From NCBI GenBank assembly GCA_030651575.1, contig JAUSFB010000030.1, positions 331,623-395,622 of the forward strand: a stretch of 64,000 nt of DNA, written 5' to 3'. The position numbers were made by a program, and so were the translations under genes. The notes under the pieces were generated by a model. The model was not told where the DNA came from and searched no databases. It saw only the letters and a program-made list of their open reading frames with translations. The DNA comes from Phaeospirillum sp. GTDB lineage: Bacteria; Pseudomonadota; Alphaproteobacteria; Rhodospirillales; Magnetospirillaceae. This document shows positions 1 to 9,639 of the stretch, in pieces; position 1 is the first letter of the stretch; the number at the start of each line of letters is the position of its first letter.

Positions 1-700
1 CATCGTGTCGGCCGGCGCCGCCCAGGTCCGGCTGCGCCTTCGCACCGATGGCGAGATGGCCGGTCTTGCCTTTACCGCCACCGCCCTGGCGCTGGAACAG
101 CCCGGCATAGATCCGCTGACCCTGGACGGCGCCGCCATCACTTTCGAGCGTCTCAACCCGCCCGATCCCGGCCACGAGCATCCGTCGGCCGGGCTGACCC
201 TGGCCCTGCGCGGCCTGGGCCTGCCCGACATTTCCGGCCTGCCGCTGGCCCGGCGGATCGAGCGTTTTCAGGTGGAGGCCCGCGTGATGGGCGAAATCGC
301 CGGCTCTCCGCCGCTGGCGGCGCTGGCGGCGTGGAGCGCCGATGGCGGCATCGTCGAACTGGACCGGATCGCGCTGGACTGGCCGCCGCTGGCCCTGGAG
401 GCCGACGGCACCCTGGCGCTGGACCCGAAGTTTCAGCCGCTGCTGGCCACCCATGCCCATGTCCGGGGGTGGGGCGAGTTCGTGGTCCGGCTGGTTCAGG
501 CCGGCCTGGTGGAACAGGGCATGGCCTCGGCCGCCCAGGTCATGCTGGCCATTCTGGCGCGGCCCGACTCCCAGGGCCGTCCGACTTTATCTCTTCCGCT
601 GACCGTGCAAGATGGCATCCTGTCCGCCGGTCAGGTCCGCGTCATGCAGGTGCCGCGATTGCCCATTTCCCCGCTCCAGCCAGGAGGTCGTTCCCCATGA
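1..700 (+). CDS. DUF2125 domain protein, C-terminal part (5' end outside window)
   Basis: The reading frame is open from the window edge, so the N-terminus and any signal peptide lie upstream. About 230 residues are visible. They are rich in Gly, Ala and Leu with repeated beta-strand patterns such as ELDRIALDWPPLALEADG, which resembles the DUF2125 family of alphaproteobacterial proteins. That family is usually predicted to be exported; its function is unknown. The stop codon overlaps the start of the aminotransferase gene (ATGA), so the two are probably co-translated. The family call rests on pattern recognition only. Confidence 0.6.
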   Translation, partial: IVSAGAAQVRLRLRTDGEMAGLAFTATALALEQPGIDPLTLDGAAITFERLNPPDPGHEHPSAGLTLALRGLGLPDISGLPLARRIERFQVEARVMGEIAGSPPLAALAAWSADGGIVELDRIALDWPPLALEADGTLALDPKFQPLLATHAHVRGWGEFVVRLVQAGLVEQGMASAAQVMLAILARPDSQGRPTLSLPLTVQDGILSAGQVRVMQVPRLPISPLQPGGRSP

Positions 701-1875
701 CTCAGTCCTTCCAGCCGCCCAAGCGCATCTTGATGGGGCCGGGGCCGTCCGACGTGCATCACAGGGTGCTGGAGGCCATGGCGCGCCCCACCATCGGTCA
801 TCTCGATCCCGCCTTCATCGGCATGATGGATCAGGTCAAGGCGATGCTGCAAACCGCCTTTTTCACCGGCAACGCCCTGACCCTGGCGGTGTCCGGTCCC
901 GGCTCGGCCGGCATGGAGGCCTGCTTCGTCAACCTGATCGAACCGGACGAGACGGTGGTGGTCTGCGTCAACGGCGTGTTCGGCGGTCGCATGAAGGAGA
1001 ACGTAGAACGCTGCGGGGCCAAGGCGGTGGTGGTCGAGGACGCCTGGGGAACTCCGGTCGATCCCGACAAGGTCGAGGCGGCGCTGAAGGCCAATCCCGG
1101 CGTCAAGGCGCTGGCCTTCGTCCATGCCGAGACCTCCACCGGCGTCGAATCCGACGCTCGCACCCTGTGCGAGCTGGCCCGCGAGTATGGGGCGCTGTCC
1201 ATCGTCGACGCGGTGACCTCGCTGGGTGGCATCCCGGTGCTGGTGGACCCCTGGGGGGCCGATGCGGTCTATTCCGGCAGCCAGAAATGCCTGTCCTGCA
1301 CGCCGGGTCTGTCGCCGGTGACTTTTTCCGACCGCGCCGTCGAGGCCCTGGCAGCCCGCAAGACCAAGGTGCGGAGCTGGTTCCTCGATTTCAGTCTGCT
1401 GACTGCCTATTGGGGCGGCGGGGCCAAGCGGGCCTACCACCACACCGCCCCGATCAACGCGCTGTACGGCTTGCACGAGTCGCTGGTCATGCTGCACGAG
1501 GAGGGCATCGAGCAGTCCTGGACCCGCCACACCATGATGCATCGCGCCTTGCTGGCCGGGCTGGAGGCCATGGGGCTGGGGCTGCTGGTGGCGGAAGGGG
1601 CGCGGCTGCCGCAGCTTAACGCCGTGCTGGTCCCCGCCGGCATCGACGAGGCGGCGGCGCGGACCCAATTGCTGCAAAAGTACGGGCTGGAGATCGGCGC
1701 CGGCCTCGGCGGCCTGGCCGGCAAGGTCTGGCGCATCGGCCTGATGGGGCAAAGCGCCACCCCGCGTCATGTCGCCACCTGTCTGGACGCGCTGGAAGAC
1801 GTCCTGGCCGCCCAGGGAGTCAAGCTGCCCACCGGAGCCGGCGTGGCGGCGGCGGAACGAATGCTGCGAGATTAG
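697..1875 (+). CDS. PLP-dependent class V aminotransferase (alanine/serine-glyoxylate aminotransferase family)
   Basis: The 392-residue product is the usual length for alanine-glyoxylate or serine-pyruvate aminotransferases, cytosolic PLP enzymes that transfer an amino group to glyoxylate or pyruvate. It opens with the family hallmark LMGPGPSDVHHRVLEAM and has the PLP lysine in YSGSQKCLSCTPG. The region EPDETVVVCVNGVFGGR is also typical. The start at 697 is chosen because CAGGAGG lies just upstream and the ATG overlaps the previous stop; the ORF track's start at 331 runs antiparallel to no evidence and reads through DUF2125 in another frame. Substrate preference (alanine, serine or a sulfonate) cannot be told from sequence by eye. 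Confidence 0.88.
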   Translation: MTQSFQPPKRILMGPGPSDVHHRVLEAMARPTIGHLDPAFIGMMDQVKAMLQTAFFTGNALTLAVSGPGSAGMEACFVNLIEPDETVVVCVNGVFGGRMKENVERCGAKAVVVEDAWGTPVDPDKVEAALKANPGVKALAFVHAETSTGVESDARTLCELAREYGALSIVDAVTSLGGIPVLVDPWGADAVYSGSQKCLSCTPGLSPVTFSDRAVEALAARKTKVRSWFLDFSLLTAYWGGGAKRAYHHTAPINALYGLHESLVMLHEEGIEQSWTRHTMMHRALLAGLEAMGLGLLVAEGARLPQLNAVLVPAGIDEAAARTQLLQKYGLEIGAGLGGLAGKVWRIGLMGQSATPRHVATCLDALEDVLAAQGVKLPTGAGVAAAERMLRD

Positions 1876-1967
1876 GTTTCTCAGCGGCGGCGATTTGGGT
1901 ATCCTTTCGGGGAAGTCGGGCGGATGGGCCGCACCGCCACCCCTCGACCCAGACATGGAGTCACTCA

Positions 1968-2399
1968 ATGCTTGTCTCGGATATCCTTGCCAAGAAGGGC
2001 AACAAGGTTTTCAAGATCCTGCCGACCAAGACCGTCATGGAAGCCGTCAAAGGCATGGTGTCGTTCAAGGTCGGCGCGGTGCTGGTCGTCGATGACAATG
2101 ACGCCACCTTGGGCATCTTCACCGAGCGCGACGTCACCCGCTGCCTCGCCGCCCATGGCGCCGCCGTCATGGGCTCGGCCGTGGGCGAGCATATGACGGC
2201 CAATCCGGTCACCTGCAAGGCCGGCGACAGCGTCGCTTCGGTCATGAACCAGATGACCACCCATCACTTCCGCCACATGCCGGTCATGGGCGCCGGCACC
2301 CTGGTCGGCATCGTCAGCATCCGCGATCTGGTGTCCAACAGCCTGGAACGCGCCGAATACGAGGCCGAGGCCATGCGCGCCTACGTCACCGCCAGCTGA
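1968..2399 (+). CDS. CBS domain pair protein
   Basis: This 143-residue protein is little more than two CBS motifs, roughly residues 8-62 and 75-132. Each has the typical V-x-G-hydrophobic-hydrophobic-S/T-x-R-D end: IFTERDVTRCL in the first and IVSIRDLVSNSL in the second. Stand-alone CBS pairs bind adenine nucleotides and modulate partner proteins; no catalytic domain is present. The gene stands alone between the aminotransferase and a small orphan, about 90 nt from the former. The partner is not evident from the neighbours. Confidence 0.85.
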   Translation: MLVSDILAKKGNKVFKILPTKTVMEAVKGMVSFKVGAVLVVDDNDATLGIFTERDVTRCLAAHGAAVMGSAVGEHMTANPVTCKAGDSVASVMNQMTTHHFRHMPVMGAGTLVGIVSIRDLVSNSLERAEYEAEAMRAYVTAS

Positions 2400-2405
2400 G
2401 AAATC

Positions 2406-2433
2406 CCGGCGAGTCGATTCGTCGGCTCGCCGG
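2406..2433 (+). terminator. Inverted repeat after the CBS gene
   Basis: Perfect 8-bp arms CCGGCGAG and CTCGCCGG flank a 12-nt loop seven bases after the CBS gene stop. There is no T-run, so termination would be inefficient or factor-assisted. The right arm with its flank (TCGTCGGCTCGCCGG) resembles a segment in the atpD-atpC gap (TCATCGGCTCGCCGG). Confidence 0.4.
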
Positions 2434-2454
2434 ACAATATCCGAGGGAGATCAC

Positions 2455-2676
2455 ATGATCGGGAATGACGGCAAGCCCATGACCCGGGATCTGGTCCGCG
2501 CAGCCGTCGCCGCCTATAACACCGCCGGGCGCGGCTCTTTGGAGTTCGCAGCCATCCCCCGCGCCCTGGTGACCATCCTCGACGCCCTGACAGTGGGCAA
2601 GACCACCTATGTCAAGGGCTGCGATGGCCAGCTTCAGGTCAACCGCCGCAAGGACAAGACCGTCGTCGCGCTCTGA
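2455..2676 (+). CDS. Small conserved-looking protein of unknown function (73 aa)
   Basis: I do not recognise the family. The 73-residue product is soluble, with an N-terminal helical stretch (TRDLVRAAVAAYN) and a basic C-terminus (QVNRRKDKTVVAL). A good Shine-Dalgarno sequence GAGGGAGA stands 7 nt before the ATG, and the codon bias matches neighbouring genes, which favours a real gene. It lies between the CBS gene and a convergent reductase gene. No function is proposed. Confidence 0.55.
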   Translation: MIGNDGKPMTRDLVRAAVAAYNTAGRGSLEFAAIPRALVTILDALTVGKTTYVKGCDGQLQVNRRKDKTVVAL

Positions 2677-2697
2677 CGGGCCGCCGAAAAAATCCAC

Positions 2698-3216
2698 TCA
2701 CCCCACCACATAGCTGAGTTTGACCACCCCGTTGGAGAAGGTCCGGCTGCCCAGCAGGCTTAGGCGGGTGACCCGGTCCGAGTTGATGAACAGCGGCTTG
2801 CCCTCGCCCAGCAGCACCGGCATGACCAGCAGGTCGAAATGATCGATGGCGCCGATGTCGAGGAAGGCGCGGATCGCCTTGGCGCCGCCCGCCACCCAGA
2901 CATGGCCATCGGTCGAGCCCCGCAGGTCATCGACCAGCCGGCCGATATCACCCACCCAGGACTCCACGTTGTCGGGGGCGGTTTCCATATCGCGCGAGGT
3001 GACGACGATGCAGCGTTTGGTGGTGCGGGGCCAATGTCCCAGGACGTGCAGGTGATCGTAGGTGGTGCGTCCCATCACCACCGTTCCCACATGGTCCATG
3101 AATTCGTTGAAGCCGTAATCCAGCGCGTCGAACTGCTTCAGCCATGCGATGGAGCCATCGGGGCTGGAAATATAGCCATCCAGGCTGGCGGCGATATAGG
3201 CGCGAAAGCCCGCCAC
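2698..3216 (-). CDS. Dihydrofolate reductase family protein (RibD C-terminal-like)
   Basis: The 172-residue product matches the YyaP/RibD-C branch of the dihydrofolate reductase fold: SLDGYISSPDGSIAWL near the N-terminus, VVMGRTTYDH for NADPH-site packing, and HVWVAGGAKAI in the middle. Such proteins are NAD(P)H-dependent reductases, mostly of unknown substrate. The start is a GTG nine bases after the stop of the HD-GYP gene, with GGAG inside the end of that gene, so the two are probably one transcript. It should not be equated with the folate enzyme FolA. Confidence 0.8.
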   Translation of the reverse strand: MAGFRAYIAASLDGYISSPDGSIAWLKQFDALDYGFNEFMDHVGTVVMGRTTYDHLHVLGHWPRTTKRCIVVTSRDMETAPDNVESWVGDIGRLVDDLRGSTDGHVWVAGGAKAIRAFLDIGAIDHFDLLVMPVLLGEGKPLFINSDRVTRLSLLGSRTFSNGVVKLSYVVG

Positions 3217-3225
3217 CGCGCCGCT

Positions 3226-4998
3226 CTACTCCGGCGCCTTGGGGAGGAACTTTGAAATATCGACCTCGTCCACCTGCTCGGGCCGCAGATATTTGTCGGC
3301 GTATTCCTTCCAGATGCCCGAGGTCAGGAACAGATGCCACAGATCGGGGTCAATATGCTGGTCCTTGACCATGAACGACATGATCTTGAGCGATTCCGAC
3401 AAGGTCTTGGGCTTTTTATAGGGGCGGTCGGCGGCGGTCAGAGCCTCGAAGATGTCGGCGATGGCCATCATGCGGGCCGGCAGCGACATTTCCTCGCGCT
3501 TCAATCCCTTGGGATAGCCGGTGCCGTCCATTTTTTCGTGATGGCCGCCGGCCCATTCCGCCACGCGGGACAGGTTCTTGGGGAAGGGCAGCGCCTTCAG
3601 CATGAAGATGGTCTGGACGATGTGGTCGTTGATCTTGAAGCGGTCCTCGTTGGTCAGGGTGCCGCGACCGATGGACAGGTTGTAGATTTCGCCCAGATTG
3701 TAGCGGTTCTCCAGCGGCTTCATCTTGAAGCCCTCGGCGTCATACTTGCTGGTGTCGACGTTGATCTCGTGCGGGACGATGTGCCACGGCTTGTCGGTCA
3801 GCACCGATTCCGCCACCGGCGGCTTGGGCTCGTTGCCGGTGCGGCGGCGCATCTCGTCCATGGACAGGCCCAGCGTATCGTCCAGGGTCCGCATCCAGGT
3901 GTGGCCGGCGATGTCCTTGAGGCGCTCGACCTTGTCCGGGGCCATGAACTCGCCGCCCACATTGCTTTCGGCGACGAAGGCGAAGTCGTCATCCAATTGG
4001 GCCAGGGCCGCATCCATGCGGGCCTTGAGGGTGTCGACGTCTTCCTCGCCCGCCACGATGCCTTCGAGATAGGCGATGACGGCGTCGCGCTTCATCACCT
4101 CGAACCGCATTCGGACCTCGTGGATGCGGTTATAGATGGTCTCCAGCTTGGTAGCCTTGTCGACGATGTATTCCGGGGTGGTGACCTTGCCGCAATCATG
4201 CAGGCCGGCGGAGACTTCCAGCTCGTACCACTCGTCCTCGGTCAGCGAGAAGTCGGCGAAGGGGCCTTCGGTGCTGTCGCAGGCCGCCTTGGCCATCATG
4301 AAGGTGACGGCGGGCACCCGATGGCAGTGGCCGCCGGTATAGGGGCTTTTGGCGTCGATGGAGCCCGCGATCACCTGAATGAAGCTTTTGAACAGGTTCT
4401 TCTGGGCCTCGATCAGGCGCTGATTGTCCAGCGCCACCGCCGCCTGACTGGCCAAGGCCTCGATCAGCGGGGTGATGTCGGGGCCGAACGCGATGATCTT
4501 GCCGCCGCGATTGCGGGCGTTGATCAGCTGGACCACGCCGATCATCTCGCCCTCGTAATTCTTCAGCGGCACGGTCAGGAACGACTTGGAGCGATAGCCG
4601 GTCTTGGTGTCGAACGCCTTGGTGCCGGAAAAGTCGAACTTATCCACGTCATAGGCGTCGGCGATGTTGATGGTGGCCCCGGTCAGGGCGCAGTGGCTGG
4701 AGACGTTCTTGTGGTTGGGAGCCCCCTGGTCGTCATACAGCTTCAGCGGCGGAAACGGGATCGGCTTGCCGGTGGTGCCGCCCATGGCGATATTCAGGGT
4801 GTCGTTCAGCATGATCTCGAAGCACAGGCCGTCCTTGGCCTCGGTCACCAGATACAGCGTGCCGCCATCGGCATTGCACATGGTCTTGGCGCCGTGGAGG
4901 ATGCGTTCCATCAGGCGGTTATGGTTACGCTCGGCCGAGAGGGCGATGCCCAACTCGATCAGGGTGCGATAACGTTCTTCTTTCTGAAGTACGGCCAT
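3226..4998 (-). CDS. GAF-HD-GYP phosphodiesterase-like protein with a large insertion
   Basis: The 590-residue protein has an N-terminal GAF domain (about 12-200) and an HD-GYP-type hydrolase domain. The metal-binding HD lies in LHDCGKVTTPEY (about 267-268), and GHHEKMDGTGYP (about 485-496) carries the HHE and GYP motifs. HD-GYP proteins hydrolyse cyclic di-GMP or related dinucleotides; the GAF domain would sense a ligand. Normally the HD and HHExxDGxGYP elements are some 60 residues apart. Here they are about 220 apart, implying a 150-residue insertion of unknown role. The insertion contains charged helical sequence around EEDVDTLKARMDAAL. No receiver or membrane segment is seen, so it is cytosolic. 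Confidence 0.85.
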   Translation of the reverse strand: MAVLQKEERYRTLIELGIALSAERNHNRLMERILHGAKTMCNADGGTLYLVTEAKDGLCFEIMLNDTLNIAMGGTTGKPIPFPPLKLYDDQGAPNHKNVSSHCALTGATINIADAYDVDKFDFSGTKAFDTKTGYRSKSFLTVPLKNYEGEMIGVVQLINARNRGGKIIAFGPDITPLIEALASQAAVALDNQRLIEAQKNLFKSFIQVIAGSIDAKSPYTGGHCHRVPAVTFMMAKAACDSTEGPFADFSLTEDEWYELEVSAGLHDCGKVTTPEYIVDKATKLETIYNRIHEVRMRFEVMKRDAVIAYLEGIVAGEEDVDTLKARMDAALAQLDDDFAFVAESNVGGEFMAPDKVERLKDIAGHTWMRTLDDTLGLSMDEMRRRTGNEPKPPVAESVLTDKPWHIVPHEINVDTSKYDAEGFKMKPLENRYNLGEIYNLSIGRGTLTNEDRFKINDHIVQTIFMLKALPFPKNLSRVAEWAGGHHEKMDGTGYPKGLKREEMSLPARMMAIADIFEALTAADRPYKKPKTLSESLKIMSFMVKDQHIDPDLWHLFLTSGIWKEYADKYLRPEQVDEVDISKFLPKAPE

Positions 4999-5183
4999 GG
5001 GTGACTCGGCTTCTCCCCTGTTGGCGATAAAAACCGCCTCTGTGTCACCTTACGCTCAAAAGCGGTCCGAGTGAAGTCAGGCCAATCCCCTACGATGCGT
5101 TCCGTATCGCATGACATCATCAGCCCCTTGACGACGCGGCGTGTTCGGCGTCCCTTGTCGGATCTGACCACGGAGAGCCCCGC

Positions 5184-6695
5184 ATGCCGTATGATTCCCT
5201 GCGCGACTTCATCACCCGCCTGGAGGAAACCGGCCGACTGAAGCGGGTCACGGTTCCGGTCTCCCCCCATCTGGAGATGACCGAAATCCAGACCCGGCTA
5301 CTGGCCGAGGGCGGGCCGGCGGTGCTGTTCGAGAACGTGGTGCGCCCCGATGGCTCGAAATACGACATGCCGGTGCTGGTCAACCTGTTCGGCACGGTCG
5401 AGCGGGTCGCCTGGGGCATGGATCGCGAGCCGCACCAACTGCGCGAGGTCGGCGAGACCCTGGCCTTCCTCAAACAGCCAGAGCCCCCCGGCGGCTGGCG
5501 GGAAGCCCTGGAGCTGCTGCCGCTGGCGCGTACCGTGATGGCCATGCGGCCCAAGACGGTCGGCAATGCGCCTTGCCAGCAGGTGGTGTTGACCGGCGAC
5601 CGGATCGATCTGGCGCGGCTGCCGATCCAGGGCTGCTGGCCGGGCGAGCCGGCGCCGCTGATCACCTGGCCTCTGGTGGTGACCCAAGGCCCCAACAAGG
5701 ACGACAAGCGCGACGGCTTCAATCTGGGCATCTACCGCATGCAGGTGACCGGACGCGACACCGCCTTGATGCGCTGGCTGAAGCATCGCGGCGGCGCCCA
5801 GCACTTCCAGCGTTGGGCTGCCGTTCACAAGGAGCCCATGCCGGCCGCCGTGGTCATCGGCGCCGATCCCGGCACCATCATTGCGGCGGTGACGCCGGTG
5901 CCGGAAACCCTGTCGGAATACCAGTTCGCCGGCTTGCTGCGCGGCCGCAAGGTCGAACTGGTCGACTGCAAGACGGTGCCGCTGAAGGTGCCCGCCGGGG
6001 CCGAGATCGTGCTGGAAGGCCATGTCATGCTCGACGAGGAGGGTGACGAAGGCCCCTATGGCGACCATACCGGCTATTACAACTCGGTGGAGAAGTTCCC
6101 GGTCTTCCGGGTCTCGGCCATCACCATGCGCAAGAACCCGATCTACCTGTCCACCTTCACCGGCCGCCCGCCGGACGAGCCCAGTGTGCTGGGAGAAGCC
6201 CTGAACGAGGTCTTCATCCCGCTGCTGGCCCAGCAATTCCCCGAAATCGTCGATTTCTGGCTGCCGCCGGAAGGGTGCAGCTATCGTATCGCCGTGGTCA
6301 GCATGAAGAAGGCCTATCCCGGCCACGCCAAGCGGGTGATGTTCGGAGTGTGGAGCTTTTTAAAGCAGTTCATGTACACCAAATTCGTCATCGTGGTGGA
6401 CGACGACATCAACGCCCGCGACTGGAAAGACGTGATGTGGGCGGTCTCGACCCGCATGGACCCGGCCCGCGACATCACGGTGATCGAGGGAACCCCCATC
6501 GACTACCTGGACTTCGCCAGCCCGGAATCCGGCCTGGGCGGCAAGCTGGGCATGGACGCCACCAACAAATGGCCCCCGGAAACCCATCGCGAATGGGGCG
6601 AGAAGATCCGCATGAGCCAGGACGTGATCGATAAAGTGACGGATCGCTGGGCCGAGTTGGGCCTGCCGGGATCGGGGAAACCGATCTGGCGGTAG
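5184..6695 (+). CDS. ubiD: UbiD family prenylated-FMN-dependent decarboxylase
   Basis: At 503 residues this is full length for UbiD, the 3-octaprenyl-4-hydroxybenzoate decarboxylase family that uses prenylated FMN made by UbiX. Typical blocks are visible: the N-terminal [46 protein letters not shown], and the C-terminal [15 protein letters not shown]. The gene is monocistronic, divergent from the HD-GYP gene and convergent with addB. Ubiquinone synthesis is the most likely role, but paralogues act on other aromatic acids; no ubiX is present here. Confidence 0.9.
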   Translation: MPYDSLRDFITRLEETGRLKRVTVPVSPHLEMTEIQTRLLAEGGPAVLFENVVRPDGSKYDMPVLVNLFGTVERVAWGMDREPHQLREVGETLAFLKQPEPPGGWREALELLPLARTVMAMRPKTVGNAPCQQVVLTGDRIDLARLPIQGCWPGEPAPLITWPLVVTQGPNKDDKRDGFNLGIYRMQVTGRDTALMRWLKHRGGAQHFQRWAAVHKEPMPAAVVIGADPGTIIAAVTPVPETLSEYQFAGLLRGRKVELVDCKTVPLKVPAGAEIVLEGHVMLDEEGDEGPYGDHTGYYNSVEKFPVFRVSAITMRKNPIYLSTFTGRPPDEPSVLGEALNEVFIPLLAQQFPEIVDFWLPPEGCSYRIAVVSMKKAYPGHAKRVMFGVWSFLKQFMYTKFVIVVDDDINARDWKDVMWAVSTRMDPARDITVIEGTPIDYLDFASPESGLGGKLGMDATNKWPPETHREWGEKIRMSQDVIDKVTDRWAELGLPGSGKPIWR

Positions 6696-6720
6696 GGGGA
6701 CAATACTAACGGCCGTGACG

Positions 6721-9639
6721 CTATTCCTCTCCCTCATCGCCGCCGCTGGCCCATTCCCGCACGCGGGCGAGGTGGAGGTAGTCGGAGTATTTGGGGGCGT
6801 GTTCGGGATGGGGGCGGGCGGCATAGGGGGTTTCGACATCGTCGAACACGGCTACCAGCGCCCGTAACCCGTCCAGGGACTCGGCGGCGAGGCGCGGCGC
6901 GTCGTCGCCGGCCGAGCGTTCCTCGCCGCCGGTCTCGCCGCCTTTCAGCCGCCAGTACAGCAGGCTTGCCGGTTCGGCCGCCCTGACGCCGGCAAAGCCG
7001 CCGTGGCGGGCGATGACGGCTTCCAGCGGCAGTTGCGGCGCATAGCCGGCGGCGACCTCCTTGGCGCTGGGGGGCTGGCCGGTCTTGTAGTCGATCAGGA
7101 CCAGACCGCCATCGCGCAGCACATCGATGCGATCGGCCTTGGCCACCAGGGTGAAGGGGCCGCCGGGGGCGTCGATCTCCAGTGCGCCCTTGACCTCGGC
7201 ATGGGCCATGGCGAGGCCGGGACGGCGGTCGGCTTCCCTGGCAGCCACCCAGCGGGCGATGGCGATGTAGCGCGGCCACCAGAACGCCCACAGGGCGGGA
7301 GACGCCGCCGCCTCGGCAAAGACCTCGCGGCCGATCTCCAGCAGCTTGGCCTCGGGCTCGGGCGGCAGGGCGTGGGGGTAAAGCCGGACAAAGCGTTCCA
7401 GCGCCAGATGCACCATGCTGCCATAGTCGGCGGCGCCGGGATCGGCGTCGATGGGGTCCAGCGCCCGCAGGCCCAGCACGTGCTTGGCGTAGACGGCGTA
7501 GGGGTCGCGCATCCAGGTCTCGATCTCGGTGACCGACAGTCGGCGGGGCCGCGCCGCCAGCGGCGGTCTGGGGGCCGGAGGTTCCGGCCGCACCCAGACC
7601 GTTGGGCGGTCGAGCTGGTCGTGCCAGTCCAGCCAGGGGGCGTCGGCCTCGGCGAAGGCGAGACCGCAGGCCCCCATCACCGCGTCCAGGCGCATCAGCC
7701 AGCGCGACGGCACGGTGGGGGCCCCGTCAACCCGGACCGAGCGGGTCAGCACCACGTTGGGCGCTCCGAAGCCTTGGGCGAAGTCGTGGGCGGCAAGGCC
7801 GACGCGGCGCTCCGGCGGGGCGAGGCCGAAGGCTTCGCGCATGGGGCGGCTCATCCAGGGATCGGCCTCGGGCGGGGCCGGCCAGCCGCCTTCGTTGAGG
7901 CCGCCCAGGATCAGCAGGTCGGTGTGTTGCAGGCGGGCTTCCAGCGGTCCCCAGATATGCAGGCGGGGGTGGTGCTCCCAGGCCGAGCGGGCCACCTGAC
8001 CCGCCATCAACTCGTCGAACAGCGCCGGATAGCAGCGTCCCGGAATCGCGGGCAGCGCCGGGGCGGCGCGGGCCAGTTCGGCGGCGAAGCGGGCGGCGGC
8101 CTCGCCCGCTTCGCCCGCCCATAGCCGGGCCGGGCCGGGAAGATGGGCATCGGCGGCGAGGCCCTCGGCGAACTCCATATGGGCGCGGACCAGGTCGGCC
8201 AGTTGGACCGTTTCCCCGGCCAGCAGGGCGGCGAAGGGGGCCGCCAGCGATTCGAGGTCGGCCAGACCGGCGGCGAGGCGCTTGTCCTTGGCCCCCGCCA
8301 GCAGCCCCGCCACGCCGGGGCCGGGGCGGGGACCGCGCAGTACATGCAGCTCCAGCCGGCGGGCGAAGGCGCGGAAGGCGGCGGCGTCCATGCCGCCGGC
8401 GGCGAGGGGATGCTTGAGGCAGGCCAGGGTGGCATGGGGGGCGAAACCGTCGGCCACCATCTCGGCGGCAAGGCGCAGGAAGCTGCCGGGTTCGGTGGAA
8501 CCCAACGGTCGTCCGGCGGAATCGTCGATATGGATGCCCCAGCGTTCCAGCTCGCCCGCCACCCGGCGGGCCAGGGTGCGGTCGGGGGTGACCAGGGCGG
8601 CGGTGCGGCCCTCGCGCTCCAGCTCGCGCCGCAGCATCAGGGCGATGGCCCCGGCCTCCTCGCGCGGGCCGGGGGCGTCCAGGCGGCCGACGCCGTCCAG
8701 GGTCTCGGGCGGCAGTGCGACCAGCGCCCGCCAGGCCTCGCAGGTACCGGCGGGGCGCAGCGCCTCGGCCAGCAGGCGGATGCGGTCGGCGCGGGGATCG
8801 GAGCGGTCGGATAGCGGCGGCACCGCGCCGCGCTCCATCCCCAGACGCCCCAGCAACAGCTTCAGGCCGTATTGGGGATGGGCGGGATCCAGGGCGTACC
8901 AACTGGCCTCGTCCATGGTCTGATCCAGGCCGGGCAGCACCACTCGGCCGGCCGGCAGCGCCGCGATGGCCACCAGCAGATCGGCGGTGGCGGGGCGCGA
9001 GCCGGTGGAGCCGGCGGCGATGATGGGATGGGCGGGCGGCCGGGCGGTCCAGGCGTCGATCTGGGCCGCCATCACCTGATTAAGGCGCTCCTCGGAGTCC
9101 AGCACGCCGCGTTCAGCCAGGATCGCCGGCCACGAGCGGGTCAGGATCTTGAGGAAGTCCAGCGTCACCTGCCAGTGGTCGGCGTAGTCCTCGGGGACCA
9201 GTTTATCCAGCCGGGCGAAGTCCAGCCGCTCGCTTTGAACCGAATCCAGCAGCCGTCCCAGCTCGGCCGCCAGCCGGGCCGCCTGATCGGGGGCGGGGAC
9301 GTGGCCGTCGCTCGCCTCGGCCATGGCGATGATCAGCCGCGCCAGGATCAGGCGGCGTTCCAGCGGTGGAATGGCGGGGGCAAGGTCGAGCGGATCGGCG
9401 CCTGCCAATTCCAGCTCCTCCTCATCCATGTCGCCCAACGGCCGGAGGCGCGGCAGCAGCAGCGGCCGCCCGCCCGACAGGCGCAAAAAGGCGTCGGACA
9501 GGGCGCGACAGGCGCGCCGCGTCGGCAGCAATACCTCCATCTCCGCCAGCGCTAGCGGATTGCTGCCGGCTTCGGCCAGCAGATGGGCGGCCAGGGTATC
9601 GACGAAGGGCAGCCCCGGAGGAATGGTGAAGACGTTCAT
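6721..9639 (-). CDS. addB: Double-strand break repair protein AddB
   Basis: The product is about 972 residues from the chosen start MNVFTIPPGLPF, in line with alphaproteobacterial AddB, the nuclease and Chi-scanning partner of the AddA helicase in recombinational repair. The C-terminal PD-(D/E)XK nuclease motif is seen in LVLIDYKTGQPPSAKEVAAGYAPQLP. The N-terminal part resembles an inactivated helicase (LPTRRACRALSDAFL). The start at 9639 is favoured over the longer ORF because GAGGGACA lies 5 nt upstream and because the extra 26 codons are repeat sequence. It is the last gene of the xerC-tsaE-amgK-murU run. addA, often the next gene, is absent: the next gene downstream, ubiD, points the other way. 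Confidence 0.9.
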   Translation of the reverse strand: MNVFTIPPGLPFVDTLAAHLLAEAGSNPLALAEMEVLLPTRRACRALSDAFLRLSGGRPLLLPRLRPLGDMDEEELELAGADPLDLAPAIPPLERRLILARLIIAMAEASDGHVPAPDQAARLAAELGRLLDSVQSERLDFARLDKLVPEDYADHWQVTLDFLKILTRSWPAILAERGVLDSEERLNQVMAAQIDAWTARPPAHPIIAAGSTGSRPATADLLVAIAALPAGRVVLPGLDQTMDEASWYALDPAHPQYGLKLLLGRLGMERGAVPPLSDRSDPRADRIRLLAEALRPAGTCEAWRALVALPPETLDGVGRLDAPGPREEAGAIALMLRRELEREGRTAALVTPDRTLARRVAGELERWGIHIDDSAGRPLGSTEPGSFLRLAAEMVADGFAPHATLACLKHPLAAGGMDAAAFRAFARRLELHVLRGPRPGPGVAGLLAGAKDKRLAAGLADLESLAAPFAALLAGETVQLADLVRAHMEFAEGLAADAHLPGPARLWAGEAGEAAARFAAELARAAPALPAIPGRCYPALFDELMAGQVARSAWEHHPRLHIWGPLEARLQHTDLLILGGLNEGGWPAPPEADPWMSRPMREAFGLAPPERRVGLAAHDFAQGFGAPNVVLTRSVRVDGAPTVPSRWLMRLDAVMGACGLAFAEADAPWLDWHDQLDRPTVWVRPEPPAPRPPLAARPRRLSVTEIETWMRDPYAVYAKHVLGLRALDPIDADPGAADYGSMVHLALERFVRLYPHALPPEPEAKLLEIGREVFAEAAASPALWAFWWPRYIAIARWVAAREADRRPGLAMAHAEVKGALEIDAPGGPFTLVAKADRIDVLRDGGLVLIDYKTGQPPSAKEVAAGYAPQLPLEAVIARHGGFAGVRAAEPASLLYWRLKGGETGGEERSAGDDAPRLAAESLDGLRALVAVFDDVETPYAARPHPEHAPKYSDYLHLARVREWASGGDEGEE

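Noticed and set aside
3334-5004. A 556-residue plus-strand frame across the HD-GYP gene
   Set aside because: Same shadow effect; the minus-strand frame has clear GAF and HD-GYP motifs.
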